A DNA stretch of 64,000 nucleotides from assembly GCA_003225175.1 (NCBI GenBank), contig QIBA01000028.1:62001-126000 (forward strand). Reading direction: 5' to 3'. The notes beneath the pieces were generated by a model. The model was not told where the DNA came from, searched no databases, and saw only the letters and a program-made list of their open reading frames with translations. Of the stretch, positions 16,997 through 24,874 are shown in pieces. Numbering within the stretch: position 1 is the first letter of the stretch; each line of letters opens with the position of its first letter. The stretch is from Acidobacteriota bacterium. Its GTDB lineage: Bacteria > Acidobacteriota > Terriglobia > Terriglobales > Acidobacteriaceae. The translations under genes and the position numbers were made by a program.

Positions 16997-17022
16997 TGGA
17001 GACGCAGCATGCTGCGTCTCTA
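16997..17022. repeat. dispersed palindrome, copy B
   Basis: GGAGACGCAGC and GCTGCGTCTCTA face each other around a central AT, 11 of 12 positions paired. It lies in the 173-bp gap before lptE and is part of the open frame upstream of the true lptE start. Confidence 0.85.
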
Positions 17023-17088
17023 TCATCTTTTGCGCATGGCCCAACTCACAAAACAGCAGAGCCCGGGCGCGAAAAGCGCGCGCCAGGG

Positions 17089-17625
17089 ATGACAGTATTC
17101 AGTGGAGTGAGCTTTATTGGTGCTCTACTCCTCATGTCCTTCTTCCTTAGCGCCTGCGGCTATCACTCGTCGAGCCACTCGCAAGTCAAACTCCCGTCCG
17201 GTATCGACATCATCGCCGTACCCATTTTCATCAACAAAACAAGCAGTTATCGCGCCGAGCAAGTATTGACCGAAGCTGTGGTTCGCGAATTCACGAGTCG
17301 TAGTCCTTACAAAATCGAAACGAAAGATGATGGCACTTCGGATGCCGTGCTTCACGGCACAGTCGTCACTACGAACATCTACCCTCTTACGTACGATTCC
17401 CAAACTGGGAGACAATCGAGCGCTATTGTTCAAATCAACATGAGCGTCAAGCTCGTCGACAAGCACGGCAAAACGCTCTTCGAGAATCCCAACTACCAGT
17501 TTCGCGAGCAGTACCAGGTGACTCGTGAGGTCACCAGCTTCTTCGACGAAAGCCCTCCCGCGGTCGACCGTCTCTCGCGCGATTTTGCGCGCACCCTGGT
17601 CGCCGAAATCCTGGAGGGCTTCTGA
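17089..17625 (+). CDS. lptE: LPS-assembly lipoprotein LptE
   Basis: A 178-aa outer-membrane lipoprotein. The signal peptide ends in a lipobox LSAC (Cys23) followed by GYHSSS; VKLPSGIDIIAVPIFIN and the late RDFARTLVAEILEGF are typical of LptE, which plugs LptD during LPS insertion. ATG 17089 is preceded by CCAGGG. The long frame upstream (to 16867) translates a palindrome and lacks a signal. Its stop overlaps holA, the gene order lptE-holA being common in Gram-negative bacteria. Confidence 0.87.
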   Translation: MTVFSGVSFIGALLLMSFFLSACGYHSSSHSQVKLPSGIDIIAVPIFINKTSSYRAEQVLTEAVVREFTSRSPYKIETKDDGTSDAVLHGTVVTTNIYPLTYDSQTGRQSSAIVQINMSVKLVDKHGKTLFENPNYQFREQYQVTREVTSFFDESPPAVDRLSRDFARTLVAEILEGF

Positions 17626-18755
17626 TGTCAGGCCGCAGCTTTACTGTCACAGAGCGCTTCGTTTCGGAGGTCTCGGCGCGCAATTTGAAGGCAGCCTATG
17701 TACTCGTTGGCGACGAAGTGTTCTTTCGCGACCGATGCCGCGCCGCTCTGCTTCAGCATCTGGTTACGCCCGAACTTCGTGACTTCAGCCTCCACGATCT
17801 CGATCTCACGCAAACCAGCCTTGCCGAAATCCTCGACTTGGCGCGCACGCCTTCGCTGATGGCGCCGTTTCAGGTCTTCTTCATTCGCAGCGTGAAAGCC
17901 CTTTATGGGCGTGGATCACATCACGAGGAGTTCGCCGCAATCGAGGAGTATTGCCGCAACCCCAATCCCGCGGCAGTGCTGATTTTTGTCGCCGACCACA
18001 TCAGCATTTCCGCCGATGCCCGCCGGATGGAGATGCAGGACAAGGAACGCTACGAGCGCATCCGCGAAACTCTGGGAGAGTACTGCACGATAATCGAGCT
18101 GTCGCGCGTTGACGAAAGCGATGGCATGCGCTGGGTGATTGAACACGCGGCGAAAGAGGGAGTGAAAGCAGATGCTGAAGCCGCGCGAGAGCTGGTCGAT
18201 GCGCTCGGCGCTGACATGATGCTGGTCAGCAACGAACTCGAGAAGCTGATCCTGTTCGTTGGGCAGAAGAAACGAATCAGCATCGGCGACGTGGAAACCA
18301 TGGTGCTCGCCGCCAAGCAGCGTTCCCTTTACGAACTCACCGACGCGATCTCCTCCAAGGACCGTGTTCGCGCGCTCTCCGTGCTGGATGCGCTCCTCGC
18401 CGGCGAAGAAGGAGAAGAGGCGGCGATTGGACACATATACATGCTGGCGCGTACCTTCCGCCAGATGCTCGTAATCCTGGAGAAGAACGTCCGCGATTCG
18501 CGCGCGATCTGGCAGGCGCTATGGCAAGGCTTCCGCGTGCCTCCCTTTGCTGCCGAGGACATAATTCGCCAAGCTCGCCGCTACAAGTCACGCCGGGAAC
18601 TCATGGCTGCGCTGCGACTGCTCGCCCGCGCTGATCTGGCTCTGCGCTCCAATCCTCCCAGCAAACGGCTAGTGCTTGAGAAGCTCGTCATCGACCTCTG
18701 CGCCGAGACCTCGCCCGCGGGACCCCGGTGGACTCAGGAAGAACTGGCCCTCTGA
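17625..18755 (+). CDS. holA: DNA polymerase III delta subunit
   Basis: A 376-aa clamp-loader subunit that opens the beta sliding clamp. YVLVGDEVFFRDRCRAALL at the N-terminus, the middle ELSRVDESDGMRWVIEHAAKEG and RSLYELTDAISSKDR, and the C-terminal three-helix collar with SNPPSKRLVLEKLVIDLC match HolA. ATG overlaps the lptE stop (TGATG). A dispersed palindrome begins 2 bp after the stop. Confidence 0.93.
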   Translation: MSGRSFTVTERFVSEVSARNLKAAYVLVGDEVFFRDRCRAALLQHLVTPELRDFSLHDLDLTQTSLAEILDLARTPSLMAPFQVFFIRSVKALYGRGSHHEEFAAIEEYCRNPNPAAVLIFVADHISISADARRMEMQDKERYERIRETLGEYCTIIELSRVDESDGMRWVIEHAAKEGVKADAEAARELVDALGADMMLVSNELEKLILFVGQKKRISIGDVETMVLAAKQRSLYELTDAISSKDRVRALSVLDALLAGEEGEEAAIGHIYMLARTFRQMLVILEKNVRDSRAIWQALWQGFRVPPFAAEDIIRQARRYKSRRELMAALRLLARADLALRSNPPSKRLVLEKLVIDLCAETSPAGPRWTQEELAL

Positions 18756-18756
18756 G

Positions 18757-18788
18757 TAGTAGAGACACAGCATGCTGCGTCTCTACTA
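18757..18788. repeat. dispersed palindrome, copy C
   Basis: Two 15-base arms, TAGTAGAGACACAGC and GCTGCGTCTCTACTA, pair at 14 of 15 positions around AT. It directly follows the holA stop and could act as a hairpin at the transcript end; a T run (18798-18804) lies about 10 bp later. Confidence 0.88.
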
Positions 18789-18836
18789 AAAGTTCGTTTT
18801 TTTTGTGATCCCTAAATTTAAAGAAGTTAGGGGACG

Positions 18837-18937
18837 AGATCCCCGACATATCCCCGGAAGTTCGGGGATCAATCCCCGGCCGGATCCCCAGCATTTCGGG
18901 GATAATCCCCCGAAATCCCCGGCGCCTCCGGGGATTG
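18837..18937. repeat. three tandem 33-bp hairpin units built from ATCCCC/GGGGAT
   Basis: Nine ATCCCC hexamers occur in 97 bp: forward at 18839, 18850, 18872, 18884, 18905 and 18915, reverse at 18864, 18898 and 18930. The order is forward-forward-reverse three times, giving units that start 33 bp apart and each fold into a CCCCG/CGGGG hairpin. The bases between hexamers differ among units, so only the hexamers are conserved. It lies in the 429-bp gap between holA and the hydrolase gene. It has no spacer/repeat pattern of a CRISPR. Confidence 0.8.
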
Positions 18938-18972
18938 CTCGGGAATCATCGAGGTCAAAGGCCTGCAAAATG

Positions 18973-18997
18973 AACCGTCGATTTGCCGACGGTTTTT
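18973..18997 (+). terminator. intrinsic terminator downstream of holA
   Basis: AACCGTCG pairs with CGACGGTT around a six-base loop and is followed by a T run. It may end the tsaB-to-holA transcripts. Confidence 0.8.
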
Positions 18998-19184
18998 GCC
19001 TCCTCGCCAAAGCAATTCCCAAACTGGAATTCGCACGCACCTCTGCATGATGGCGCAAGTGATAAAGAAAAGGCAAGGTTCATCCGTTGTTCTACGACTT
19101 TTTCGGTTTAATCTGCTCAAGAGCTTACGACTGATGGGAAAAATATTTGCGTCGTCCGTTGTTCTAGAAACAAAAGACGTACTC

Positions 19185-19853
19185 ATGCGAAGCTATAGGT
19201 CTATGCCAGAGCCGTTTCTGGATCAGTCGCCGAACCAACCAGCTGTCCGTGGCTTCCTCCATCAGCCAAAGGAACGCATTGATGCTGGTCTGGTGCTCAC
19301 TCACAGCGCGGGAGGGAATTGCAACTCACCATTGCTGGTGGCACTCGCTGCTGCGCTCTGCACCACGGGCCTGATGGTTCTCCGGTGCGATCTCCCCTTT
19401 CGCCAGGCGCGCCCACATGGGCCGCCGATGGCCAGCGCTGAGAGGGATCAAGCAGGACTTCAGCGTGCGGTTCAGGTATTGCGCGAGCAGATCAACAGCC
19501 GCATCTTTCTCGCCGGACACTCTTACGGCGGACGTATGGCAACTACGCTTTGCGCTCATCAGCCTTCGTTGCTGGATGGTCTTTTGTTGCTCTCTTATCC
19601 GCTGCATCCGCCGCGCAAGCCGGAACAACTGCGAACTGCGCACTTTCCCAAGTTGTACACACGAGCGCTGTTCGTACATGGAACGCGGGATCCATTTGGA
19701 TCGATTCAAGAGATGAAGTCGGCGTTGGGTCTAATTCCAGGCCAGACTGAACTCTTGCCGATCGAAGGCGCTGGCCATGAATTGCTGACGAAGTTCAATC
19801 GGGAGCGCCTCGCTAGCAGCATCCTGGCAAAGTTTCGGGAGTTCTTTCCTTAG
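19185..19853 (+). CDS. alpha/beta-hydrolase of the KANL3/Tex30-like type
   Basis: A 222-aa soluble hydrolase. TLTHSAGGN-like oxyanion region (LVLTHSAGGNCNSP), nucleophile elbow AGHSYGGR, acid in HGTRDPFG and His in GAGHEL form the catalytic set. The family is often annotated only as alpha/beta-family hydrolase; substrate unknown. The open frame continues upstream to 18996 but includes low-quality sequence; starts at 19185 or 19203 are both plausible and no clear ribosome-binding site decides. Convergent with the sigma factor gene. Confidence 0.78.
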   Translation: MRSYRSMPEPFLDQSPNQPAVRGFLHQPKERIDAGLVLTHSAGGNCNSPLLVALAAALCTTGLMVLRCDLPFRQARPHGPPMASAERDQAGLQRAVQVLREQINSRIFLAGHSYGGRMATTLCAHQPSLLDGLLLLSYPLHPPRKPEQLRTAHFPKLYTRALFVHGTRDPFGSIQEMKSALGLIPGQTELLPIEGAGHELLTKFNRERLASSILAKFREFFP

Positions 19854-19975
19854 CTCGCGAGTGCAGGATTGGCAGTACCGGTGGCGGTTGCCGCTGCGTA
19901 GGCGTGCGCCGGGCTGGAGACGTGATGCTGAATTGGACGGACTGACCCAGCGGCTCCCGCCGCCACTACATGCGC

Positions 19976-20653
19976 TCACAGCGCGTTGATTCGCTGCAGC
20001 ACGCTCACAACAACACGATCACATCGCTCTCCCATGAAGGGAAATGCGCTGCTCGCATTCGACGACACGCGGGCAAGCAGTTCCTTACGCAGTAGAGCAT
20101 GTCCGCGATGCAGGCGAGTCTTCACGTTCTCCTGCGAAATCTCCAGGGCATCCGCAGTTTCGGCTGTGCACATCTCCTCGACGTCTCGGAGCATAACGAC
20201 CGAGCGAAACTGCTCCGGCAGGTTCAGGATCGCTTCCTCCAGCAGCTTTCCGAGTTCCGCCTTAGAGGCGTACTGTTCGGGATTTTCGGATTTGGAGTAA
20301 AGTATGCTCGTATCCGCCTCCAGAGAAACTTCGTCAAGTTGAGTCATGTGTCCACGTTGGCGCAGACGGGCGAACGCCTCGTGGACGGCGATCCTCGTAA
20401 GCCATGTAGAAAACTGCGAACGTCCGGCAAACTGGTTCAAGTGCTGATAAGCGCGAACGTAGGCATCCTGCATAACGTCTTCGGTCTCATTCTCGTCGCG
20501 CAGGATGGCCCTCACTGCACGGTATAGGCGCTGGTTGTAGCGCCGCATGATCAGCTCATAGAGCGCAGTCTCACCGGCCAGAACGCGGGAGACGATTTCC
20601 TGGTCGCTCCAAGCCTCCATCTTCGTCTGTTCAAGAATTGCAGGAATCGCCAT
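19976..20653 (-). CDS. ECF-type RNA polymerase sigma factor
   Basis: A 225-aa sigma-70 family group 4 protein. Region 2 shows MRRYNQRLYRAVRAILRDENETEDVMQDAYVRAY with the core-binding and -10 helix; region 4 shows LPEQFRSVVMLRDVEEMCTAETADALEISQENVKTRLHRG, a helix-turn-helix for the -35 element. There is an extra C-terminal tail of about 35 residues with a Cys. No anti-sigma gene is adjacent: the neighbour upstream is a divergent small membrane protein. ATG at 20653 is chosen; a GTG at 20656 is equally possible. Confidence 0.9.
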   Translation of the reverse strand: MAIPAILEQTKMEAWSDQEIVSRVLAGETALYELIMRRYNQRLYRAVRAILRDENETEDVMQDAYVRAYQHLNQFAGRSQFSTWLTRIAVHEAFARLRQRGHMTQLDEVSLEADTSILYSKSENPEQYASKAELGKLLEEAILNLPEQFRSVVMLRDVEEMCTAETADALEISQENVKTRLHRGHALLRKELLARVSSNASSAFPFMGERCDRVVVSVLQRINAL

Positions 20654-20771
20654 CACTCAAATAGAGTCTCGCGAGGAGATTAGGTTACAGGATTTCAGAG
20701 CTCTAGATGCAAACCGCTGGCCGAGCTGTAACCGTTGGCCTCCTTTTCGCTCAATTCGGAGTAGGAAGCAA

Positions 20772-21203
20772 GTGGATGAAACGAAGTTTGATAACAGATT
20801 AAGTGCCGCTTGGTGGGCGCTACGAATTGGTCTGGGGGCGGGGCCGATCATCGTTGGACTCGACGTTCTTCAACAAAATCGTCGATTGGGGAATGTACCT
20901 GAGCCCGTTGGCTACGAAAGTCGTGCGCGTGAGCAATACGACATCATGCACGCCGTCGGAGTGATTGAGATCATCGCCGGGAGCCTCGTTCTTAGCCGGC
21001 ACATGAAAGTTGGCAACTACGTCGTGATGCTCTGGTTGCTCGGTATCTCCATCAATCTTGTGACAACCGGCATGTTCTTCGATCTGGCGATGCGCGATCT
21101 CGGGTTGGCGGTGGCTGCGTTCGCCTTATCGCAGCTTTCGGCACTGCGAGAGGATACAATCGCGGTGCGAGAATCTAGTCCAACTTTGAGAGCTACTGCA
21201 TAA
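20772..21203 (+). CDS. small membrane protein (DoxX-like fold) with a compensated frameshift pair
   Basis: The 143-aa frame from GTG 20772 (AGGAAG upstream) has three to four hydrophobic segments. Its first part ends in IIVGLD and its last part (MHAVGVIEIIAGSLV, then ISINLVTTGMFFDLAMRDLGLA) fits a known family of small bacterial membrane proteins. Between them, at about 20865-20945, the read frame gives VLQQNRRLGNVPEPVG, whereas the +1 frame gives FFNKIVDWGMYLSPLA, which is what I expect for this family. So two opposite indels seem to have shifted about 27 codons without creating a stop. It may be a drifted gene or a sequencing artefact. Function unknown. Confidence 0.65.
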   Translation: MDETKFDNRLSAAWWALRIGLGAGPIIVGLDVLQQNRRLGNVPEPVGYESRAREQYDIMHAVGVIEIIAGSLVLSRHMKVGNYVVMLWLLGISINLVTTGMFFDLAMRDLGLAVAAFALSQLSALREDTIAVRESSPTLRATA

Positions 21204-21225
21204 ATCTGGAAACGGAGAATACTTA

Positions 21226-21561
21226 ATGCATAAATTCTTATTGGTGACCGCCATCATGGCCAGTTTCGTAGCCGTGGCTGCTGCCGAAACATTTAACGAT
21301 GCTCCCGTGCTTGATGTCTCCTGCGCAAGGATCGCCGCCAAAGATCCGGACGCGCACACTCGCGAATGTGCGCTTCAGTGCCAGAAGAGCGGCTTTGGGA
21401 TCATGACCAGCGACCATAAATTCCTGAAGTTCGATTCGAAGGGGAACTCTCTTGTTGTCGATGCTCTCAAGAAGTCCGACAAGAACGCGCATCTGCGTGT
21501 TGATGTAAGCGGCGATCTCAAGGGTGATACGTTGAAGGTCACGTCGCTCAAGCTTCTGTAA
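21226..21561 (+). CDS. small secreted protein of unknown function
   Basis: The 111-aa protein has a Sec signal peptide (cleavage near VAAAE, residue 20). The mature part has three Cys (SCARIAAKDPDAHTREC, then CQKSGFG) and a C-terminal region like HLRVDVSGDLKGDTLKVTSLKL, which looks like a small beta domain. Similar small exported proteins occur in Acidobacteria, and I know no function. GGAG lies upstream of the ATG. Confidence 0.7.
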   Translation: MHKFLLVTAIMASFVAVAAAETFNDAPVLDVSCARIAAKDPDAHTRECALQCQKSGFGIMTSDHKFLKFDSKGNSLVVDALKKSDKNAHLRVDVSGDLKGDTLKVTSLKLL

Positions 21562-21875
21562 TTCTGTGAGACTCCCATCAGAACGGAGTGCCCGGCACCC
21601 ACGTCCGGCGTTCCAGAGCATTTAGGAGTTACCGTACGGTTTTGCCGGACCTAACCGTACCGGGCGCCGAGTACGCCCAGGCGCTCCGTAAGACATCCTT
21701 CCGCCCTTGCCACTGTTCATTTTCGGACACCTCTTCGCGGCCTCGAACACGCAGGGTTTGCTGCACGTCACTATTTAGGCCTTAAGCACTGCCGAATCAT
21801 CCTGTTGCCTGTTGCTTCGTTTCGGAATCGGACGTGCCATTTCTCTCCTGAAGGCAAGGTTTCAGGATCCGAAAA
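21562..21875. other. 314-bp gap with no gene recognised
   Basis: No credible coding frame is seen. ACCGTACGG and CCGTACCGG at 21630-21663 are partly palindromic copies of one short motif. The last 15 bp before the ABC gene contain a weak ribosome-binding region. A promoter for the ABC-TolC genes is expected here but could not be placed. Confidence 0.5.
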
Positions 21876-22580
21876 ATGATTGAGTTACGCGGTATAGAGA
21901 AAACGATCAAGTCGCCGGCAGGAACGATCTGGCTGTTGCGGCGGATCAACCTCGACGTAGGGCAAGGCGAGTTTGTGACCATCATGGGCCCCTCGGGCGC
22001 GGGCAAAACCACGCTCATGAGCATCCTTGGGATGCTCGACGATCAATGGACGGGGGAATACTACTTTGCTGGCGAAGCCGTACACAAAATGAACCGCAAG
22101 CAGCGTTCGGAGCTGAACAAGAAAAACATTGGCTTCGTCTTCCAGAGCTACCACCTGCTCGACAATCTCACGGTGGCCGAGAATCTCGATCTTCCGCTTT
22201 CTTACAAAGATATCAAGAAATCTGAGCGCACCAGCATGGTGTGCGACACGCTGGATCGCTTCAACATCGTCGGGAAAAAAGATCTCTATCCCAATCAGTT
22301 GTCGGGCGGACAGCAGCAATTGGTCGGCGTCGCTCGCGCGGTGATCAACAAGCCCAAATTGATCCTTGCCGACGAACCGACGGGCAATCTTCATAGCGAC
22401 CAAGCGAAGGAAATCATGGAGCTCTTCCGGCAGCTCAACGAGGCTGGAACGACGATCATCCAAGTAACTCACTCCGAGGGGAACGCGGCTTACGGGAATC
22501 GCACGATCAAGCTGCTTGATGGATGGATCGTAGGAGACACGGCGCGTCCAGTGGAAGCCGGGCACGCCTTGGCGACATAA
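21876..22580 (+). CDS. ABC transporter ATP-binding protein, MacB/LolD type
   Basis: A 234-aa ATPase with Walker A GPSGAGKT (38-45), Q-loop [17 protein letters not shown], signature [14 protein letters not shown], Walker [12 protein letters not shown] and the H-loop QVTHSE. This LolD/MacB pattern normally works with a MacB-like permease. Signature position QQQL instead of QQQR is slightly unusual. The next gene, 54 bp on, is a TolC-type channel, so a tripartite export system is likely, but neither a membrane-fusion protein nor a permease is encoded in this window. Confidence 0.88.
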   Translation: MIELRGIEKTIKSPAGTIWLLRRINLDVGQGEFVTIMGPSGAGKTTLMSILGMLDDQWTGEYYFAGEAVHKMNRKQRSELNKKNIGFVFQSYHLLDNLTVAENLDLPLSYKDIKKSERTSMVCDTLDRFNIVGKKDLYPNQLSGGQQQLVGVARAVINKPKLILADEPTGNLHSDQAKEIMELFRQLNEAGTTIIQVTHSEGNAAYGNRTIKLLDGWIVGDTARPVEAGHALAT

Positions 22581-22634
22581 GAGTTTCTCGACAAATCAGA
22601 GTTGATCCAAGGACGAAAAGGAGCCTTGAAGCCG

Positions 22635-24683
22635 ATGTATAGGTGTTTTCTTCAATCGCAGCTTAGAGTTTTCGCGTCGTTGTGCCTTGCCGCAGTTACT
22701 CTAGGGAGTGCGGCAGCGCAGGACAACCGTGCGGCGCAACTGGCCGCCACCGCGCAGCAGAACGATCAAAGTGCACCTAGCGCAGCATCGGCACAACCTG
22801 CGGCCACGCCGTCGCAGCGGCCGACCGACTCAGAGGTTATGGGCAAGATCGACTTCTCGAAGTCTCGCAAGTCCTTCCCCAACATGCTGGCGCCATACGA
22901 GGGGCGTACTCTGCGCTCGCCGCGTCTCTCGAATTCCGCCCGCATTAATCAGCTGATCAAAGATGGCAAGCTCGTGCTCTCACTCAACGACGCCGTTGCG
23001 CTGGCCCTCGAGAACAACCTCGACTTGGCAATTGCTCGCTATAACCTCGATATTGCCGATACCGACGTCCTGCGTACCAAAGCGGGAGCGAGTGTTCGCG
23101 GAGTAGCCAGTGGTCTGGTGCAAGGCACACCTGGCGGTGGTATTGGCGGATTCGGCAGCGGTGCTCCTGGCGCAGGCGCTGGCGGGACCTCAGGCGGTGC
23201 AGGTGGCGCCGGAAGCGGCGCTGGCGGACTGGTGCAATCCACAATCGGAGCGGGCGCACCAGTGAGCTCCTACGATCCGCAGATCACGACGAACTTCAAT
23301 GTCGAACACGGGGTCTTCCCGATTGCAAATCAAGTAACCTTCGGCGTCCCCTCTGTGCAACAGAACACCGCGAATGCCAATTTAAGTTTTCAGCAGGCAT
23401 TCCCGACGGGGACTGCATTTGATTTCGGAATGCAGAACAGTCGCCAAACCACCAATGGACGCTTCACTGAGCTGGTGCCTGCGCTCAATTCAACTTTCCG
23501 CTTCACCCTTACGCAGCGTCTGCTCTCCGGGTTCGGACTCGGACCGAACCTGCGCTTCCTGCGCATTGCAAGAAATAATCGTGAAGTTACGGATATCGCA
23601 TTTCGCAATCAGGTGATCGCCACCACCACGCAGATCCAAAATATCTACTGGGATTTGGTGAATGCCGTGGAAGACGTGAAGGTGAAGCAGCGTTCGCTAT
23701 CTCTGGCTCAGAAAACACTTGAAGATGACAAGAAGCAGGTGGAGCTTTTGGCCATCGCGCCAATCGAAGTTACTCGCGATGAAGCCGTTGTCGACTCCAG
23801 TAATCAGGATCTGATCATCTCGCAAACCAATCTTCAACTGCAGGAACTTCTGATGAAGAACGCGATCACGCGCAACCTGAGCGATGCCGAAGTAGCATCC
23901 GCGGCCATAGTTCCGACTGACACGATCGTAGTTCCCGAAAACGAACCAGTAGTGCCCACACAGGACTTGATCAGCGAGGCGCTTTCACATCGTCCTGAGC
24001 TGGCGGAATCGCGAATCGACATGACGAACCGCCAGATATCGCGCAAGGCGGCGAAGAACAACCTGCTGCCGTCTCTTGACTTTGTGGCGTTCTATGGCGG
24101 GTCCGGCCTGGCCGGCGTTCCAAATCCGAACCTGTCATCCAACGCTGGGCTGCCGGTGACCGGCTTTGGCGATGTCTTTTCACGCACTTTCAATGGCAGC
24201 TCCCCGGATTACTCGGTCGGATTCTCGCTTAACATTCCACTGCGCAATCGAGTTGCGCAAGCCGACCAGGTCCGCTCCGAATTGGAATATGGACAGGCAG
24301 AGCTTCACCTGCAGCAGCTTCAGAATCAGGTGGGCATCGAGGTCCGCAACGCACAGTTTGCGGTAATGCAGTACCGCGCCCGCGTGGTCTCGGCGCGAAA
24401 GGGAGGGGACGTCGCGCAGCGCACGCTGGATATCGAGCAAAAGAAGTTGGCACTCGGAGCTTCCACCAGCCTGCAGGTATTGCAAATAGGCCGTGATCTC
24501 GCAGTGGCCGAATCGAATCTGGTGACAGCGACGACGGCTTATGCCAAGGCTCGCGTGGAACTCGATCGTGCTATCGGTGCTACGCTTGTAAATAACGGCA
24601 TCAGCATCGACGACGCAGAAACCGGCAACGTACATGCGCTGCCGCACATGACAGGAATCACGCCGGCGAACGCGCAGGAGTAG
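22635..24683 (+). CDS. TolC-family outer-membrane efflux channel
   Basis: A 682-aa protein with a signal peptide (cleavage near SAAAQ). The mature N-terminus is disordered, then two OEP repeats follow: LSLNDAVALALENNLDLAIARYNLDIAD, and in the second half DLISEALSHRPELAESRIDMTNRQISRKAAKNNLLPSLDFVAFYG. Long helical segments fit the periplasmic barrel. A glycine-rich insert (about residues 165-200) lies in the first repeat after TPGGGIGG. ATG 22635 has AAAAGGAG upstream; an upstream TTG at 22602 is less likely. It follows the ABC ATPase and precedes a two-component pair. Confidence 0.88.
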   Translation: MYRCFLQSQLRVFASLCLAAVTLGSAAAQDNRAAQLAATAQQNDQSAPSAASAQPAATPSQRPTDSEVMGKIDFSKSRKSFPNMLAPYEGRTLRSPRLSNSARINQLIKDGKLVLSLNDAVALALENNLDLAIARYNLDIADTDVLRTKAGASVRGVASGLVQGTPGGGIGGFGSGAPGAGAGGTSGGAGGAGSGAGGLVQSTIGAGAPVSSYDPQITTNFNVEHGVFPIANQVTFGVPSVQQNTANANLSFQQAFPTGTAFDFGMQNSRQTTNGRFTELVPALNSTFRFTLTQRLLSGFGLGPNLRFLRIARNNREVTDIAFRNQVIATTTQIQNIYWDLVNAVEDVKVKQRSLSLAQKTLEDDKKQVELLAIAPIEVTRDEAVVDSSNQDLIISQTNLQLQELLMKNAITRNLSDAEVASAAIVPTDTIVVPENEPVVPTQDLISEALSHRPELAESRIDMTNRQISRKAAKNNLLPSLDFVAFYGGSGLAGVPNPNLSSNAGLPVTGFGDVFSRTFNGSSPDYSVGFSLNIPLRNRVAQADQVRSELEYGQAELHLQQLQNQVGIEVRNAQFAVMQYRARVVSARKGGDVAQRTLDIEQKKLALGASTSLQVLQIGRDLAVAESNLVTATTAYAKARVELDRAIGATLVNNGISIDDAETGNVHALPHMTGITPANAQE

Positions 24684-24699
24684 GCAGGGACTTTGCTTA

Positions 24700-24728
24700 C
24701 GTGGTTCCGGCGCCCTGGTCGGAGGGCT
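24700..24728. repeat. GTGGTTCC element, single arm
   Basis: ACGTGGTTCCGGCGCCCTGG matches the arms at 9797 and 49868. It lies in the 191-bp gap between the TolC gene and the response regulator; no gene is seen there. Confidence 0.45.
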
Positions 24729-24874
24729 GCAACACTAATTTCTCGTGCTTGGGCGCATTGTTGGTGGCTGAAGCTGTGTGCCGGCCGAGGGCGCCTGGAA
24801 GATGTAAGGCACATCGGACTGACAGGTCTCAATGTGCTAGTCAGTGGAATAGGGATTGAATCTTTGGAGGAGTA

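Noticed and set aside
16867-17088. N-terminal extension of LptE
   Set aside because: It translates a palindrome and puts the lipobox 97 residues inside; the ATG at 17089 gives a normal lipoprotein signal.
18837-18937. Short CRISPR array
   Set aside because: Units are only 33 bp, lack an identical repeat of 24 bp or more, and are hairpins with both orientations of a hexamer; no cas genes.
24716-24730. Sigma-54 -24/-12 promoter before the NtrC gene
   Set aside because: GG and GC have the right spacing but the flanking bases fit poorly and the site lies in a dispersed GTGGTTCC element.
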